From NCBI GenBank assembly GCA_000771265.1, contig JDUB01000001.1, positions 186,001-250,000 of the forward strand: a stretch of 64,000 nucleotides of DNA, read 5' to 3'. The notes beneath the pieces are model-generated. The model ran no database searches. It was not told the origin of the DNA and saw nothing but the letters and a program-made list of their open reading frames with translations. This DNA comes from Bifidobacterium thermophilum DSM 20210. GTDB lineage: Bacteria > Actinomycetota > Actinomycetes > Actinomycetales > Bifidobacteriaceae. How positions within the stretch are numbered: the first letter of the stretch is position 1; every line of letters begins with the position of its first letter. Below, in pieces: positions 1 through 8,669 of the stretch. A program made the translations under genes and the position numbers.

Positions 1-141
1 GTTGGTTGAAAATTGGTGGGTTGCCGCGGGCATGGCCGGTTATGGGCGGATGCCACGACGTGCGGCGGTGGCCGCGACGATGGGCTTATACAGTTCGTCC
101 GGTTTGCCTGGGCTGGTGCCGGTCAGCGTTTTGGTCTGCCG

Positions 142-1203
142 TCACTCGTTCCCGTGAGGTGCGTGTTGGATGGAGTCTCGCTCGATAATCGAACCATGCA
201 CTGTCGTGAATGTATCTTTGATGTCGAAGGATGAACGAAACATCTGGTCGGGCTTGATGTTCGGCTTGTCTCGCTGTTCGATCATCGCCACGAGCTGGCA
301 GACCGCTTCGAAGCCCATCTCATAATGTGGCAATTCGATGGTGGTCAGTCCTGGGCGTAACGCGTCGGTGATATTCGGCAGATTGTCGACGCTGACGATG
401 GAGATGTCTTTGCCGATGCGCATGCCCAATTCATTCGCCGCGGCATAGATGGACGAAGCTCGGACGTCATTGAAGCAGAACACACCGTCAGGCGCGGCGA
501 CTTTCAACAGTTCGACGGCCCGTTCATCGGCGTTCTGGTGTTCCGTCGCTCCCACAATCAGCTGCGGATCATCATTCATACCGGCATCGTGCAGCGCCTT
601 GCGATACCCTGCCAGGCGCTGCAGTTGAGCGATGATTCCTGATTCTGAGCCGAAGAATGCGATTCGTCGGCAACCCGCCTTGATGAGCCGGTTGGTCGCG
701 TCATAGCCGATGCCGAATTCATCAGGGAAAATCGACGGCAGATCATGGTTCACGTCCTCAGCGTCGACCACAACCGTCGGCATGGAACGCAGGGCCGAAG
801 GAACGTCCACGACGCGATGGTACATGAACGCGTATAGGAAGCCATCGGCGTGGTATCGCTTGAGTGTCGCGATTTCCTGCCGTTCCAGCGACTTGTCGTT
901 GTTGGTGTTCATGGAGATGAGGATGTAGCCCAGTTTGCGGGCGGCTTCCTGTGCTCCAAGCATGATGCGCACTGCGGAAGGCGTGGTGATGATCTCGTCG
1001 GTAACGAAGCCCAAGGTGTGCGACTTGTTGGTTTTCAGCGTCCGCGCGAGCATATTCGGCTCATAGTGGAGCGATGCCGCGGTTTCACGGATGTGCTCAG
1101 CGGTGGCGTCGCTTACGCGATTCTTGTACTTGCCATTAAGGACGAGGGATACGGCGCAGACGGAGACACCTGCCTGTTTGGCGATATCTTTGAGAGATAC
1201 CAT
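142..1203 (-). CDS. LacI-family transcriptional regulator of the adjacent sugar transporter
   Basis: A 353-residue repressor of the LacI/GalR family. The N-terminus (MVSLKDIAKQAGVSVCAVSLVLNG) is a standard LacI helix-turn-helix, followed by the hinge (about residues 45-60) and a periplasmic-binding-protein-like effector domain. The start is supported by AGGAGC a few bases upstream. It is the last gene of a minus-strand cluster (binding protein, two permeases, DUF624 protein), with only 9 bp separating it from the DUF624 gene, so it is probably co-transcribed with the genes it controls. The likely operators are the paired palindromes at 5978-6010 in front of the binding-protein gene; that link is inferred. 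The effector sugar cannot be told from sequence. Confidence 0.9.
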   Translation of the reverse strand: MVSLKDIAKQAGVSVCAVSLVLNGKYKNRVSDATAEHIRETAASLHYEPNMLARTLKTNKSHTLGFVTDEIITTPSAVRIMLGAQEAARKLGYILISMNTNNDKSLERQEIATLKRYHADGFLYAFMYHRVVDVPSALRSMPTVVVDAEDVNHDLPSIFPDEFGIGYDATNRLIKAGCRRIAFFGSESGIIAQLQRLAGYRKALHDAGMNDDPQLIVGATEHQNADERAVELLKVAAPDGVFCFNDVRASSIYAAANELGMRIGKDISIVSVDNLPNITDALRPGLTTIELPHYEMGFEAVCQLVAMIEQRDKPNIKPDQMFRSSFDIKDTFTTVHGSIIERDSIQHAPHGNE

Positions 1204-1212
1204 ACGTGCTCC

Positions 1213-1914
1213 TTACTTGTTTGCCGTTCCGGTCGCCTGCATGAGCAGACGGGAACCATCGTTGGTGCTTTCGCCTTCATCTTCCGGCCGGGTCATGCCC
1301 GGGACTTTGCCGAGCTTGCCGACGACTATCATGACGAAGAACACGGGCAATGCTACCCCGAACGCCGGGATAAGGCCTGGCCATGTCATCCACGAGCATA
1401 CCGTGAGGATGAACAGGATGGTCAGGCACAGGCTGCACAGCGGACGTGCGATGACCATCTGCAAGGTCATGCGCGTGATCCACCATCCGGATTCGTCGAA
1501 ATTGGCTTTCAGCGCCCAAGACAGGCTCGAAAACAGACCGTAGAACACGATGCCGATGAGCAGGACACCGGCACTGGCGTATCCGAGCTTGCCGGCGTCA
1601 TGGAAGTTCACCACCCAGTAGTCGAAGATCAGTAGAGCCCACAGCAGCGCTTGCGGCCAGCCGAAGCGGTTCGCCCCGGCCAGGTCGTCCTTCCATGCGC
1701 GGTGGAAAACGGTCCAGGTTTCGTGGATGCTCCAGCTGTGGTCCTCGCTGAGCAGCCAGGTGTGATACGTCGTGTAAGTGGCGGAAATCGAGGGGAACAG
1801 GCCGATGATGACGACACCCATCAAGGTGTGGACGAGGAACGCCACATGGGTGACCGCAATCATGAGCACGACGCGGCAGAAGCGTTCGTATCCGAGGGCG
1901 AATGAGCGTAACAT
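1213..1914 (-). CDS. DUF624 (YesL-like) membrane protein
   Basis: A 233-residue integral membrane protein with about five or six hydrophobic segments and a charged C-terminal tail. The pattern (aromatic N-terminal helix, GLFPSISATYTTYHTWL segment) matches the DUF624/YesL family, which is nearly always found beside LplB/LplC-type CUT1 sugar transporters. RBS AAGGAGAG precedes the ATG. It lies between the second permease and the LacI gene. Its role is unknown in the family; an accessory role in uptake of a complex oligosaccharide is inferred from this conserved neighbourhood only. Confidence 0.8.
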   Translation of the reverse strand: MLRSFALGYERFCRVVLMIAVTHVAFLVHTLMGVVIIGLFPSISATYTTYHTWLLSEDHSWSIHETWTVFHRAWKDDLAGANRFGWPQALLWALLIFDYWVVNFHDAGKLGYASAGVLLIGIVFYGLFSSLSWALKANFDESGWWITRMTLQMVIARPLCSLCLTILFILTVCSWMTWPGLIPAFGVALPVFFVMIVVGKLGKVPGMTRPEDEGESTNDGSRLLMQATGTANK

Positions 1915-1995
1915 GACTCTCCTTCAAGTCAAGCCGGGTGCGGGTTTTCGGCATTGGCAGCAGTGTGTCTGCCGGACCCGCGGTGTGAGAGAATC

Positions 1996-2031
1996 GCCGG
2001 GATGCCGCAAAGGGGATAACGGCACCCCGGC
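1996..2031 (-). terminator. intra-operon GC-rich hairpin after the second permease
   Basis: Arms GCCGGG-a-TGCCG (1996-2007) and CGGCA-c-CCCGGC (2020-2031) pair with one internal mismatch around a 12-nt loop. It sits between the permease stop (2045) and the DUF624 start (1914). There is no T-run, so it is more likely an attenuator or mRNA 3'-end stabiliser than a full terminator. Confidence 0.45.
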
Positions 2032-2044
2032 AAGTGTGCGGGCC

Positions 2045-2986
2045 TCAGCCCTTGACCGCTCCGAGCATCACGCCCTTGTTGAAGTACTTCTGCAAGAACG
2101 GATAGATGATCATGAGTGGCAGGGTCGAGACGATGATGATGCCGAACTTGATTTGGTCGGCGGCCTGCTGCTGGGCGGCGGCATCCACGTTGGTTGCGGT
2201 GCCTTGCGCGACGAGCAGGAGCTGCTGGAGCACGACCTGCAACGGCTGCTTGTCGTCATCGGTGATGAAGATCAAGCCTGTCATAAAGTCGTTCCAGTGG
2301 CCCACGAAGTAGTACAGGCCGATGACAGCGAGAATCGCGGAGCTCAGCGGGATGACGATCTTGAAGAAGTAGCCGAGGTAGCTTTCGCCGTCAAGCTGGG
2401 CTGCTTCGAACAGTTCTTCAGGAATCGAAGTCTCGAAGAAGGAGCGGGCCACGATCACGTTGTACACGCTGACGGCGCCCGGGAGAATGAACACCCACAT
2501 CGAGTTGAGCAGGCCGAGCTGCTTGTACAGCAAGTAGTTAGGGATCAGGCCGCCGCTGATGAACATCGTGACAGTGAACAGGAAGAGGATCACGCGTCGG
2601 GGCTTGAATTCCTTACGGGAGAGTGCGAACGCGCAAGGAATGGTCACGGCGAGGTTGACGGCCGTGCCGAGCACCGAGTAGATGATGGTGTTCATATAGC
2701 CGTGCCAGATGCGGGCGTTGGCAAAGACCTTGGCGTACCCTGCGAAGGTGATACCTTTCGGGAGAAGGAATGCTTCGCCTGCGGCGACCTTGTTCGGGTC
2801 GGAGAAGGATGCGATGACCACGAACCACAGCGGGTAGAGCACCGCAATTACCGCCAGGGCGATGAGCCCGTAGATGATGATGCTGGCCACCCAGTCGCCG
2901 GGAGTCAGGTGCTGACGCTGATGCTTGTTCCAGGGGATTTGGTCGCCCGAAGTCTTTGGTGCGGGCACTGCTGTTGTTGCTGACAT
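2045..2986 (-). CDS. CUT1 carbohydrate ABC transporter permease (LplC/MalG-like)
   Basis: A 313-residue inner-membrane permease with six predicted membrane segments. The EAA-type loop (IPEELFEAAQLDGESYLGYFFKIVIPLSSAILAVIGLYYFVGHWNDF) is the cytoplasmic coupling helix that docks on the ATPase; the WNDF ending and the C-terminal KGVMLGAVKG are typical of the LplC/YtcP branch of MalG-like proteins. It starts 9 bp after the upstream permease with RBS GGAG. No ATPase gene is in the cluster, as usual for bifidobacterial CUT1 systems that share an MsmK-like ATPase encoded elsewhere (family knowledge, not visible here). Confidence 0.92.
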   Translation of the reverse strand: MSATTAVPAPKTSGDQIPWNKHQRQHLTPGDWVASIIIYGLIALAVIAVLYPLWFVVIASFSDPNKVAAGEAFLLPKGITFAGYAKVFANARIWHGYMNTIIYSVLGTAVNLAVTIPCAFALSRKEFKPRRVILFLFTVTMFISGGLIPNYLLYKQLGLLNSMWVFILPGAVSVYNVIVARSFFETSIPEELFEAAQLDGESYLGYFFKIVIPLSSAILAVIGLYYFVGHWNDFMTGLIFITDDDKQPLQVVLQQLLLVAQGTATNVDAAAQQQAADQIKFGIIIVSTLPLMIIYPFLQKYFNKGVMLGAVKG

Positions 2987-2995
2987 GGTTGGCTC

Positions 2996-3985
2996 CTAGA
3001 AAATGCTGGTTTCGGAGATTCTCTTGGAGATCGCGTTCGCCGTGATCAGGAAGATGAAGTTGATGACCGTGTTGAACAGGCCGATGGCCGTGGAATACGA
3101 GAACTGGCTGTTGAGAATACCGATCTTGTAGGTGTAGGTCGAGATGACCTCGGTGGCCGGCAGGTTCAGCGAGTTCTGCATCAGGAAGATCTTGTCGAAG
3201 CCGACGTTCAGTACACTGCCCATGCTCAGGATCAGCAGGATCGAAGCGGTCGGCATGATTGCGGGGATATCCACGTTGCGGATGAGCTGCCAGCGGCCGG
3301 CGCCGTCGATCTTCGCGGCTTCGTACAGGGAGGTGTCCACGCCGGCGAGGGCGGCCAGATAGATGATGGAGTTCCATCCACAGTGCTGCCAGACTTCGGA
3401 GATCCAGTAGACCGAGGTAATCGCCTTCGGATTGCCCATCACGCTCTCCGGGCCGAGGAACCGACCGATGATGCCCGTTCCCGGGGTCAGGAAGATGTTG
3501 AGCATCGAGACGATGACCACGATGGAGATGAAGTGCGGCATGTAGGTGACGGTCTGGACGAAGCCCTTGACCTTGCTGGAATGGATTTGGTTGATCAGCA
3601 GGGCGAGAATGATCGGGAAGATGAAGCCCATCACCAGGGTCCACAGGCTGATGCGGATCGTGTTGCCCATGATCTCGCCGAACAGCGGGGAGTGGAAGAA
3701 CTGATTGAAGTAGTAGAAGCCCACCCAGTCGCCGCCGGTCAGGCCCTTGTCCGGGTCGAACTTGCGGAAGGCGAGCTGGATTCCCCACATCGGCACGTAG
3801 GCGAAGACCGCCACGAAGATGAGGGCCGGCGCGCTGAGCACCCACAGCTCCCAGTAGCGGCTGAAGTGGCGCGCGAGCTTGTCGATGATGTTGGGTTTCT
3901 TCTGTGTATTCGCTTCAGCGGCGTATGGCTGTCGGGTGGCTGGTGCCGACGGAGCCGCCGCTGCGGTGATTGATGGCGTGGTCAT
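2996..3985 (-). CDS. CUT1 carbohydrate ABC transporter permease (LplB/MalF-like)
   Basis: A 329-residue permease with a polar, Ala/Pro-rich N-terminal tail of about 40 residues and then six membrane segments. The coupling loop (YEAAKIDGAGRWQLIRNVDIPAIMPTASIL) has the EAA-type GAGRWQ pattern, and the C-terminus FLITANAISKRISETSIF is typical of LplB proteins. The ATG has GGAG upstream. It forms the heterodimeric membrane channel with the product at 2045-2986. It follows the binding-protein gene after a 246-bp gap that holds two strong hairpins, which fits lower expression of permeases than of binding protein. Confidence 0.92.
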   Translation of the reverse strand: MTTPSITAAAAPSAPATRQPYAAEANTQKKPNIIDKLARHFSRYWELWVLSAPALIFVAVFAYVPMWGIQLAFRKFDPDKGLTGGDWVGFYYFNQFFHSPLFGEIMGNTIRISLWTLVMGFIFPIILALLINQIHSSKVKGFVQTVTYMPHFISIVVIVSMLNIFLTPGTGIIGRFLGPESVMGNPKAITSVYWISEVWQHCGWNSIIYLAALAGVDTSLYEAAKIDGAGRWQLIRNVDIPAIMPTASILLILSMGSVLNVGFDKIFLMQNSLNLPATEVISTYTYKIGILNSQFSYSTAIGLFNTVINFIFLITANAISKRISETSIF

Positions 3986-4080
3986 GCTAGCTCCAAATGT
4001 TGTTGGTGTATCGGCCGGGTGACGTGTGACGGCTGTGAACCTGCTTGTTCTGTGGTCGCGAGGCGTCTACAAGAGGAGGT

Positions 4081-4105
4081 GGTGGAGGAGCTCAGCTCCT
4101 CCACC
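4081..4105. promoter_or_regulatory. perfect 11-bp hairpin between binding-protein and permease genes
   Basis: GGTGGAGGAGC (4081-4091) and GCTCCTCCACC (4095-4105) form a perfect 11-bp stem with a 3-nt loop. It is the second of two hairpins between the binding-protein gene and its permeases. The arm is also a strong anti-Shine-Dalgarno-like sequence. Probable role: partial termination or mRNA stabilisation (inferred). Confidence 0.5.
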
Positions 4106-4147
4106 GTTCAAGGAATCAGGGGTAAGTCTTGTTGTTGTGCGGTGTGT

Positions 4148-4201
4148 CCGCGGGGCGCATGGGGCGCGATGCCTACGTCGCTTACGTCATGCGCCCCGCG
4201 G
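4148..4201 (-). terminator. strong 14-bp stem downstream of the binding-protein gene
   Basis: CCGCGGGGCGCATG (4148-4161) is perfectly complementary to CATGCGCCCCGCGG (4188-4201). It lies 30 bp past the stop of the minus-strand binding-protein gene and before the permeases. There is no U-tract, so partial read-through is likely, giving more binding protein than permease. Confidence 0.6.
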
Positions 4202-4231
4202 AATCCGCCTGATTGGCAGTCTACGAGAGGC

Positions 4232-5833
4232 TCAGGCCTGCTTGTCGTAGTACTTCTGCCAGATCTTGATGTTGGTCTCGAGGCCGAGCGTCGGCTCCTT
4301 GACCTTCTTCAGGTAGTCGCTCCACTCGCTGTCGATGCCGCCCTTCTGCACCCACTTGGCCAGCTGGTTGTCGGTGTAGTTGAAGATCGCGGTGTTGTTG
4401 TTCGACAGGGTGTCCATGTCTTCGCTGCTCGGGTGCACCCAGATCGGGATGACGTCCTTGACCGGGTCGACGTTCTTCTTGATGGTTTCGCGCACGGCCT
4501 GGTCGCTGGCGGTGACCTGCTCGGCGTTGGTGTCGTTGACGATCGTCACGTCATCGGGGATCCAGCCGGCGAAGCGATCCTGGAGTGCGACGGCACGGGT
4601 GTCCGGATACTCGGCGTAGGCCTTGGCCTTGTCGATGGTGTACTTGTGGTTGCCGTTGTCGGTCACGATATCCGGGATGGAGCCGTAGAAGCCGGAGACG
4701 GAGAGCTTTTCGCTGTACATCGCGTTGATGAGCTTGAGCGCTGCATCCTTGTTCGCGGTCTTCGGGTTGAGGCTGAGCACGTAGGCGTATTCAGCTGCCG
4801 GCTGCGAGTAATCCCACTTGACCTTGGAATCGGGGTCGGAGGCCTTCTGCTTGAGCGGAGGGAGGGTGATGTACTGATCGGCGAGCTTGTCACCGAACTC
4901 CGAGTAGTTGGACCAGCCGAAGGTGACACCGCTGATGGCGGTCTTGCCGTCGCTGATGGTTTGCGAGTTGTACTTGGATGCGTCGCGGGTCAGTGCGTCC
5001 TTCGGAATCAGGCCGTCGGCCATGAGCGAATGCAGGTAGTTGATGGTGTCCTTGAGTTCGGGAGAGGTCAGGTAGCTTGCCACTTTACCATTCTTGACGT
5101 AGTAGCCTTGGCTGGATGCGGAGGCGCCCATGAAGCTGGTCGTTAAGCCGGTGGAGTTCATCAGCGTCAACGGGCTCCACAGGCCGAAGCCCAAGCCGCG
5201 GATGTTCATCGGGACCTCATCGGTCTTGCCGTTACCGTTCGGATCCTTGGTCTTGAAGGCCTCAAGCGTGGTCTTTAGCTCGCCCCAAGTGGTCGGGACC
5301 GGCAGGCCGAGCTTGTCGAGCCAGGTCTTGTTGATGAACATATGCGTGGCGGAGACACGGTAGCCCTTGCCGCGATCGGAGGGGAGCAGGTACAGGTGGC
5401 CGTTGTCTTCTGCGAACTTCTTGGCATCGGGCTGCGCCTTGAAGAACTTCTGGACGTTCGGCAGCTTGGACAGGTCCTTGGACATGTCTTCGAACTGCGA
5501 GGAATACTTAGTGACGTCGGTGGAGTCGTACAACGCCAGGCCGATGTCGGGGAAGTCGCCGGCCGCCATCTTGGCTGCCTTCTGCTGGCCCCAAGCGTTA
5601 TCGCTGATCTCCTGCCAGTTGATCGTGCAGTCGCAGGCGGCTTCGAGATCCTTGGAGAATTGGGTCTTCTTCATCGGGTTGTCGGTGACGTTGCGCCTGA
5701 CTTGGATGGTGACGATCGGTTTGCCGTTGGCGTCTGTTGTGGCCTTGCCGCTGCCACCGCAGGCGGCGAGGGGGATGAGCATGGATGCCGCGGCGATGGT
5801 CGCGATGGCCATCCGTACACTTCTTTGTGCCAT
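4232..5833 (-). CDS. Extracellular solute-binding lipoprotein of the CUT1 sugar transporter (LplA-like)
   Basis: A 533-residue lipoprotein. The signal peptide runs RMAIATIAAASMLIPLAAC and ends in a lipobox (LAAC), with Cys about residue 26. The mature protein (IVTIQVRRNVTDNPMKKTQFSKDLEAACDCTINWQEISDNAWGQQKAAKMAAGDFPDI) has the long-form binding-protein fold paired with LplB/LplC permeases. The ATG at 5833 is preceded by GAAGGACA; the open frame continues 5 codons further to a TTG that overlaps this RBS and is rejected. It is the first gene of the operon, downstream of the twin LacI-type operators. The substrate is not determinable; an oligosaccharide is likely. Confidence 0.92.
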   Translation of the reverse strand: MAQRSVRMAIATIAAASMLIPLAACGGSGKATTDANGKPIVTIQVRRNVTDNPMKKTQFSKDLEAACDCTINWQEISDNAWGQQKAAKMAAGDFPDIGLALYDSTDVTKYSSQFEDMSKDLSKLPNVQKFFKAQPDAKKFAEDNGHLYLLPSDRGKGYRVSATHMFINKTWLDKLGLPVPTTWGELKTTLEAFKTKDPNGNGKTDEVPMNIRGLGFGLWSPLTLMNSTGLTTSFMGASASSQGYYVKNGKVASYLTSPELKDTINYLHSLMADGLIPKDALTRDASKYNSQTISDGKTAISGVTFGWSNYSEFGDKLADQYITLPPLKQKASDPDSKVKWDYSQPAAEYAYVLSLNPKTANKDAALKLINAMYSEKLSVSGFYGSIPDIVTDNGNHKYTIDKAKAYAEYPDTRAVALQDRFAGWIPDDVTIVNDTNAEQVTASDQAVRETIKKNVDPVKDVIPIWVHPSSEDMDTLSNNNTAIFNYTDNQLAKWVQKGGIDSEWSDYLKKVKEPTLGLETNIKIWQKYYDKQA

Positions 5834-5977
5834 TTCTCTGTCCTTCAACTTAATGATTTGTTTGTGGTGCTGCGGAACTTATTAGGATTCAACTGACAGG
5901 CTGTTGTGGATTGGATCCGTATTGCTTGCTTGCTGACTCCTGTGTCGGTTTCCGTTCGCACGCTCGATTGTAAAACA

Positions 5978-6010
5978 TTAAACGTTTAACGGCAAACGTT
6001 AAACGTTTCA
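5978..6010. promoter_or_regulatory. Twin LacI-type operators upstream of the sugar-transport operon
   Basis: Two palindromes centred on ACGT: TTAAACGTTTAA (5978-5989, perfect) and TTAAACGTTTCA (5999-6010, one end imperfect). Their centres are 21 bp apart, two helical turns, so two dimers could bind the same face. The AAACGTTT core with a central CG is the classic LacI/GalR-family operator. They lie about 145 bp upstream of the binding-protein ATG. Regulation by the LacI protein at 142-1203 is inferred from the neighbourhood. Confidence 0.8.
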
Positions 6011-6602
6011 CGCGTGTCGTTTTTACATGGGAACGTAACCATCCTTGATATCACAGCTAATTGCTGATCTTTGTCGGTGTTTGGTGATGCTTGGTGATGC
6101 TCAGTCTTGGTGGGGTGGCGGTGAGATTTGGTTGCGGGTTGTATGCGGTTGTGATAGCGGGTGGCATCCGGTGGATGGCGACGGGTGGCGGTGAATGTGT
6201 TGTGCCGGTGAATGGCGTCGACGAATGACGGTGATTTGGCAGTGGTGAGCGGGTAGCGGATGGTTAGTGCTTAGGACATGGCGGCTCTTGATATTCCTTG
6301 CTGCTTCATCAATGCTGCGTTCCACTTAGCCTGTCGCGCACTGAACCCGCCAGGTCGCTGATTTCCCCGAACTTACCAAGCCGCTGTGTCCGTGGAATCT
6401 GCCGAACCCGTCGTGCCGCCGATCCTGCTCAGCCCGTCGCGTCCACTGAACCAGCCGTGCCCACTGAACCGGCCATGCTCACCGAACCCGCCAATCCCAC
6501 CAGCCCCACCGAACCCCAAACCCACCGCGCTCATCGTACTCGCGATCCCATCAATCGCACCAGCCCCACCGAACCCACCAAGCTTGCCGCGCTCACCGGC
6601 CC
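6011..6602. other. Non-coding, strand-skewed low-complexity stretch upstream of proS
   Basis: About 6050-6250 is G/T-rich on the plus strand (repeated GGTG/GGCG words) and switches near 6300 to C/A-rich text with degenerate CCNACCGAACC words running to about 6600. A reading frame is open across 6298-6732 in phase with proS, but its translation is only low-complexity Pro/Thr/Ala text and I do not regard it as coding. No RNA gene, T-box or clear promoter was recognised. Confidence 0.5.
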
Positions 6603-6674
6603 CACCGACGCCACCGCGCCCACCGACGCCACCGCGCCCACCGACGCCACCGCGCCCACCGACGCCACCGCGCC
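6603..6674 (+). repeat. Four perfect 18-bp tandem repeats upstream of proS
   Basis: The unit CACCGACGCCACCGCGCC is repeated exactly four times (6603-6620, 6621-6638, 6639-6656, 6657-6674). In the proS frame it would read as (PTDATA)4. It lies 59 bp before the chosen proS start. Being a perfect tandem repeat, copy number may vary between strains by slippage. Confidence 0.9.
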
Positions 6675-6732
6675 CGCGATGCCAGCAGACGCTCGTCCCC
6701 CAATGTCCCATAACGCGAATACCTTGGGATTC

Positions 6733-8553
6733 ATGAGTTCCAAAGCACTTCGTATGTCTACGCTGTTCCTGCGCACGCTGCGCGAGGATCCTGCCGATGC
6801 GGATGTCGATTCCGCGAAACTGCTGCAACGCGCCGGGTACATCCGCAAAGCCGCTCCAGGCATCTGGACGTGGCTGCCGCTCGGCCTGCGCGTTCTCGAT
6901 AAGATCGAGGGCATCATTCGTGAGGAAATCAACGGTATCGGCGCCCAGGAAGTGCATTTCCCGGCCCTGCTGCCCCGCGAACCGTACGAGGCGACCCACC
7001 GCTGGGAAGAGTACGGCGAAAACATCTTCCGTCTCAAGGACCGCCATGGTGCGGATTATTTGCTGGCCCCCACGCATGAGGAGATGTTCACCCTGCTGGT
7101 CAAGGACATGTACTCCTCGTACAAGGACCTGCCGGTGACGCTTTACCAGATTCAGACCAAGTACCGCGACGAGTTCCGCCCGCGCGCCGGTCTGATTCGC
7201 GGCCGCGAGTTCATCATGAAGGACGCTTACTCCTTCACCGTTGACGAGGAGGGCATGCGCAAGGCCTACATGGACGAGCGCGGCGCCTACGAGCGCATTT
7301 TCACCCGCCTTGATTTGAAGTATGTCCCGGTGTTCGCCATGTCGGGCCCGATGGGCGGATCTGCATCCGAGGAGTTCCTTGCCCCGATGCCGATTGGCGA
7401 GGATACCTTCGCGCTTGCCCCGTCCGGCAAGGCTTGGAACGTAGAGGCGCTGACCACGCCGGAACCGCCGGTCGAGGATTATTCCGACACTCCTGCCGCC
7501 GAAAAGGTCCCGACCCCTGACGCGATGAGCATTGACAACATGGTCGCGCGCGCCAATGCGGATCATCCGCGCAGCGACGGCCGTCAGTGGCAGGCGAGTG
7601 ACATCCTGAAGAATGTGGTCATCGCCGTCAAACACCCTGAGGATGCCGACCATGATAAGCCGTGGCGCGAACTCGTGGTTGTCGGTGTGCCCGGCGATCG
7701 CGTTGTCGATATGAAACGTCTGGAAGCCCAGTTCACCCCCGCCGAGATTGAGGAAGCGACCGAGGATGACTTGAAGGCGCATCCGGAGCTGGTCCGCGGC
7801 TATATTGGCCCGATGGCCCTTGGCCCGCAGGCTGCGGCGCGCGGTGTCGAGCACCCGATTCGCTATTTCGTTGACGCGCATATCGCCCACGGTTCCGCGT
7901 GGTTCACCGGTGCCGATGAGCATGAAGTCGACTACTACAACCTCGTGTATGGCCGTGATTTCACCGCCGACGGCACTGTCGAGGCCGTCGAGGTTCGCCA
8001 TGGCGATATGAGCCCGGATGGTTCCGGCCCGCTGAGCTTCGAACGCGGCGTGGAAATCGGTCAGGTCTTCCAGCTTGGTCTCAAGTATTCCAACGCGCTT
8101 GGCCTGAAGGTCCTCGATCAGAACGGCAAAGCCGTCCCGGTGTGGATGGGCTGCTACGGTATCGGCGTCAGCCGTGTGCTCGCGTGCGTCGCCGAAACCC
8201 ATCATGACGACAAGGGTCTGGCCTGGCCTGCAGTCATCGCCCCGGCCCAGGTGCATGTCCTCGCCACCGGTAAGAACGCCGAGGCCTTCGACGCCGCCGA
8301 AAAGCTGGTCGCCGAACTTGAAGATCGTGGCATCGAAGTGCTGTATGACGACCGCAAGAAGGTCTCCCCGGGTGTCAAGTTCAAGGATGCCGAGCTGATT
8401 GGCGTGCCGCTGGTCGCTGTCGTCGGCCGTGACACGGTCAACAACGGCACGATTGAGGTGCGTGACCGTGACGGTTCGAACTCCGAGGCCGTCGCCGCCG
8501 ATACGGCTGCGCAGACCATCGCCGACCGTCTGGCCGCATTGCTTGACAAGTAG
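6733..8553 (+). CDS. proS: Prolyl-tRNA synthetase (class II, bacterial type)
   Basis: A 606-residue enzyme that charges tRNA-Pro. Class II motifs are visible: motif 1 near [18 protein letters not shown], motif 2 in [25 protein letters not shown], and motif 3 in [14 protein letters not shown]. The region between motifs 2 and 3 (about residues 220-400) is the INS editing domain of bacterial-type ProRS, and the C-terminus is an anticodon-binding domain (QVHVLATG...VLYDDR...[13 protein letters not shown]). The start [19 protein letters not shown] matches bifidobacterial ProRS N-termini. No convincing RBS lies upstream of it or of the alternative ATG at 6703, so a leaderless or weakly initiated mRNA is possible. 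The frame is open a further 145 codons upstream (see repeats). Confidence 0.95.
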   Translation: MSSKALRMSTLFLRTLREDPADADVDSAKLLQRAGYIRKAAPGIWTWLPLGLRVLDKIEGIIREEINGIGAQEVHFPALLPREPYEATHRWEEYGENIFRLKDRHGADYLLAPTHEEMFTLLVKDMYSSYKDLPVTLYQIQTKYRDEFRPRAGLIRGREFIMKDAYSFTVDEEGMRKAYMDERGAYERIFTRLDLKYVPVFAMSGPMGGSASEEFLAPMPIGEDTFALAPSGKAWNVEALTTPEPPVEDYSDTPAAEKVPTPDAMSIDNMVARANADHPRSDGRQWQASDILKNVVIAVKHPEDADHDKPWRELVVVGVPGDRVVDMKRLEAQFTPAEIEEATEDDLKAHPELVRGYIGPMALGPQAAARGVEHPIRYFVDAHIAHGSAWFTGADEHEVDYYNLVYGRDFTADGTVEAVEVRHGDMSPDGSGPLSFERGVEIGQVFQLGLKYSNALGLKVLDQNGKAVPVWMGCYGIGVSRVLACVAETHHDDKGLAWPAVIAPAQVHVLATGKNAEAFDAAEKLVAELEDRGIEVLYDDRKKVSPGVKFKDAELIGVPLVAVVGRDTVNNGTIEVRDRDGSNSEAVAADTAAQTIADRLAALLDK

Positions 8554-8632
8554 AGGCCGGGTATCGCACAGACAACGTACGGCATGATGCGATTCGTGTT
8601 CCGTGCGTGTGCGCGCAGATATAATCCAACCT

Positions 8633-8669
8633 GTGGCGGGCGTCATCTGAGTAAGGTGACGCCCGCCAC
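8633..8669. terminator. GC-rich hairpin downstream of proS
   Basis: GTGGCGGGCGTCA (8633-8645) pairs perfectly with TGACGCCCGCCAC (8657-8669) around an 11-nt loop. It lies 80 bp after the proS stop. No T-run follows, but the 13-bp stem is the strongest structure here and resembles bifidobacterial terminators. Confidence 0.65.
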
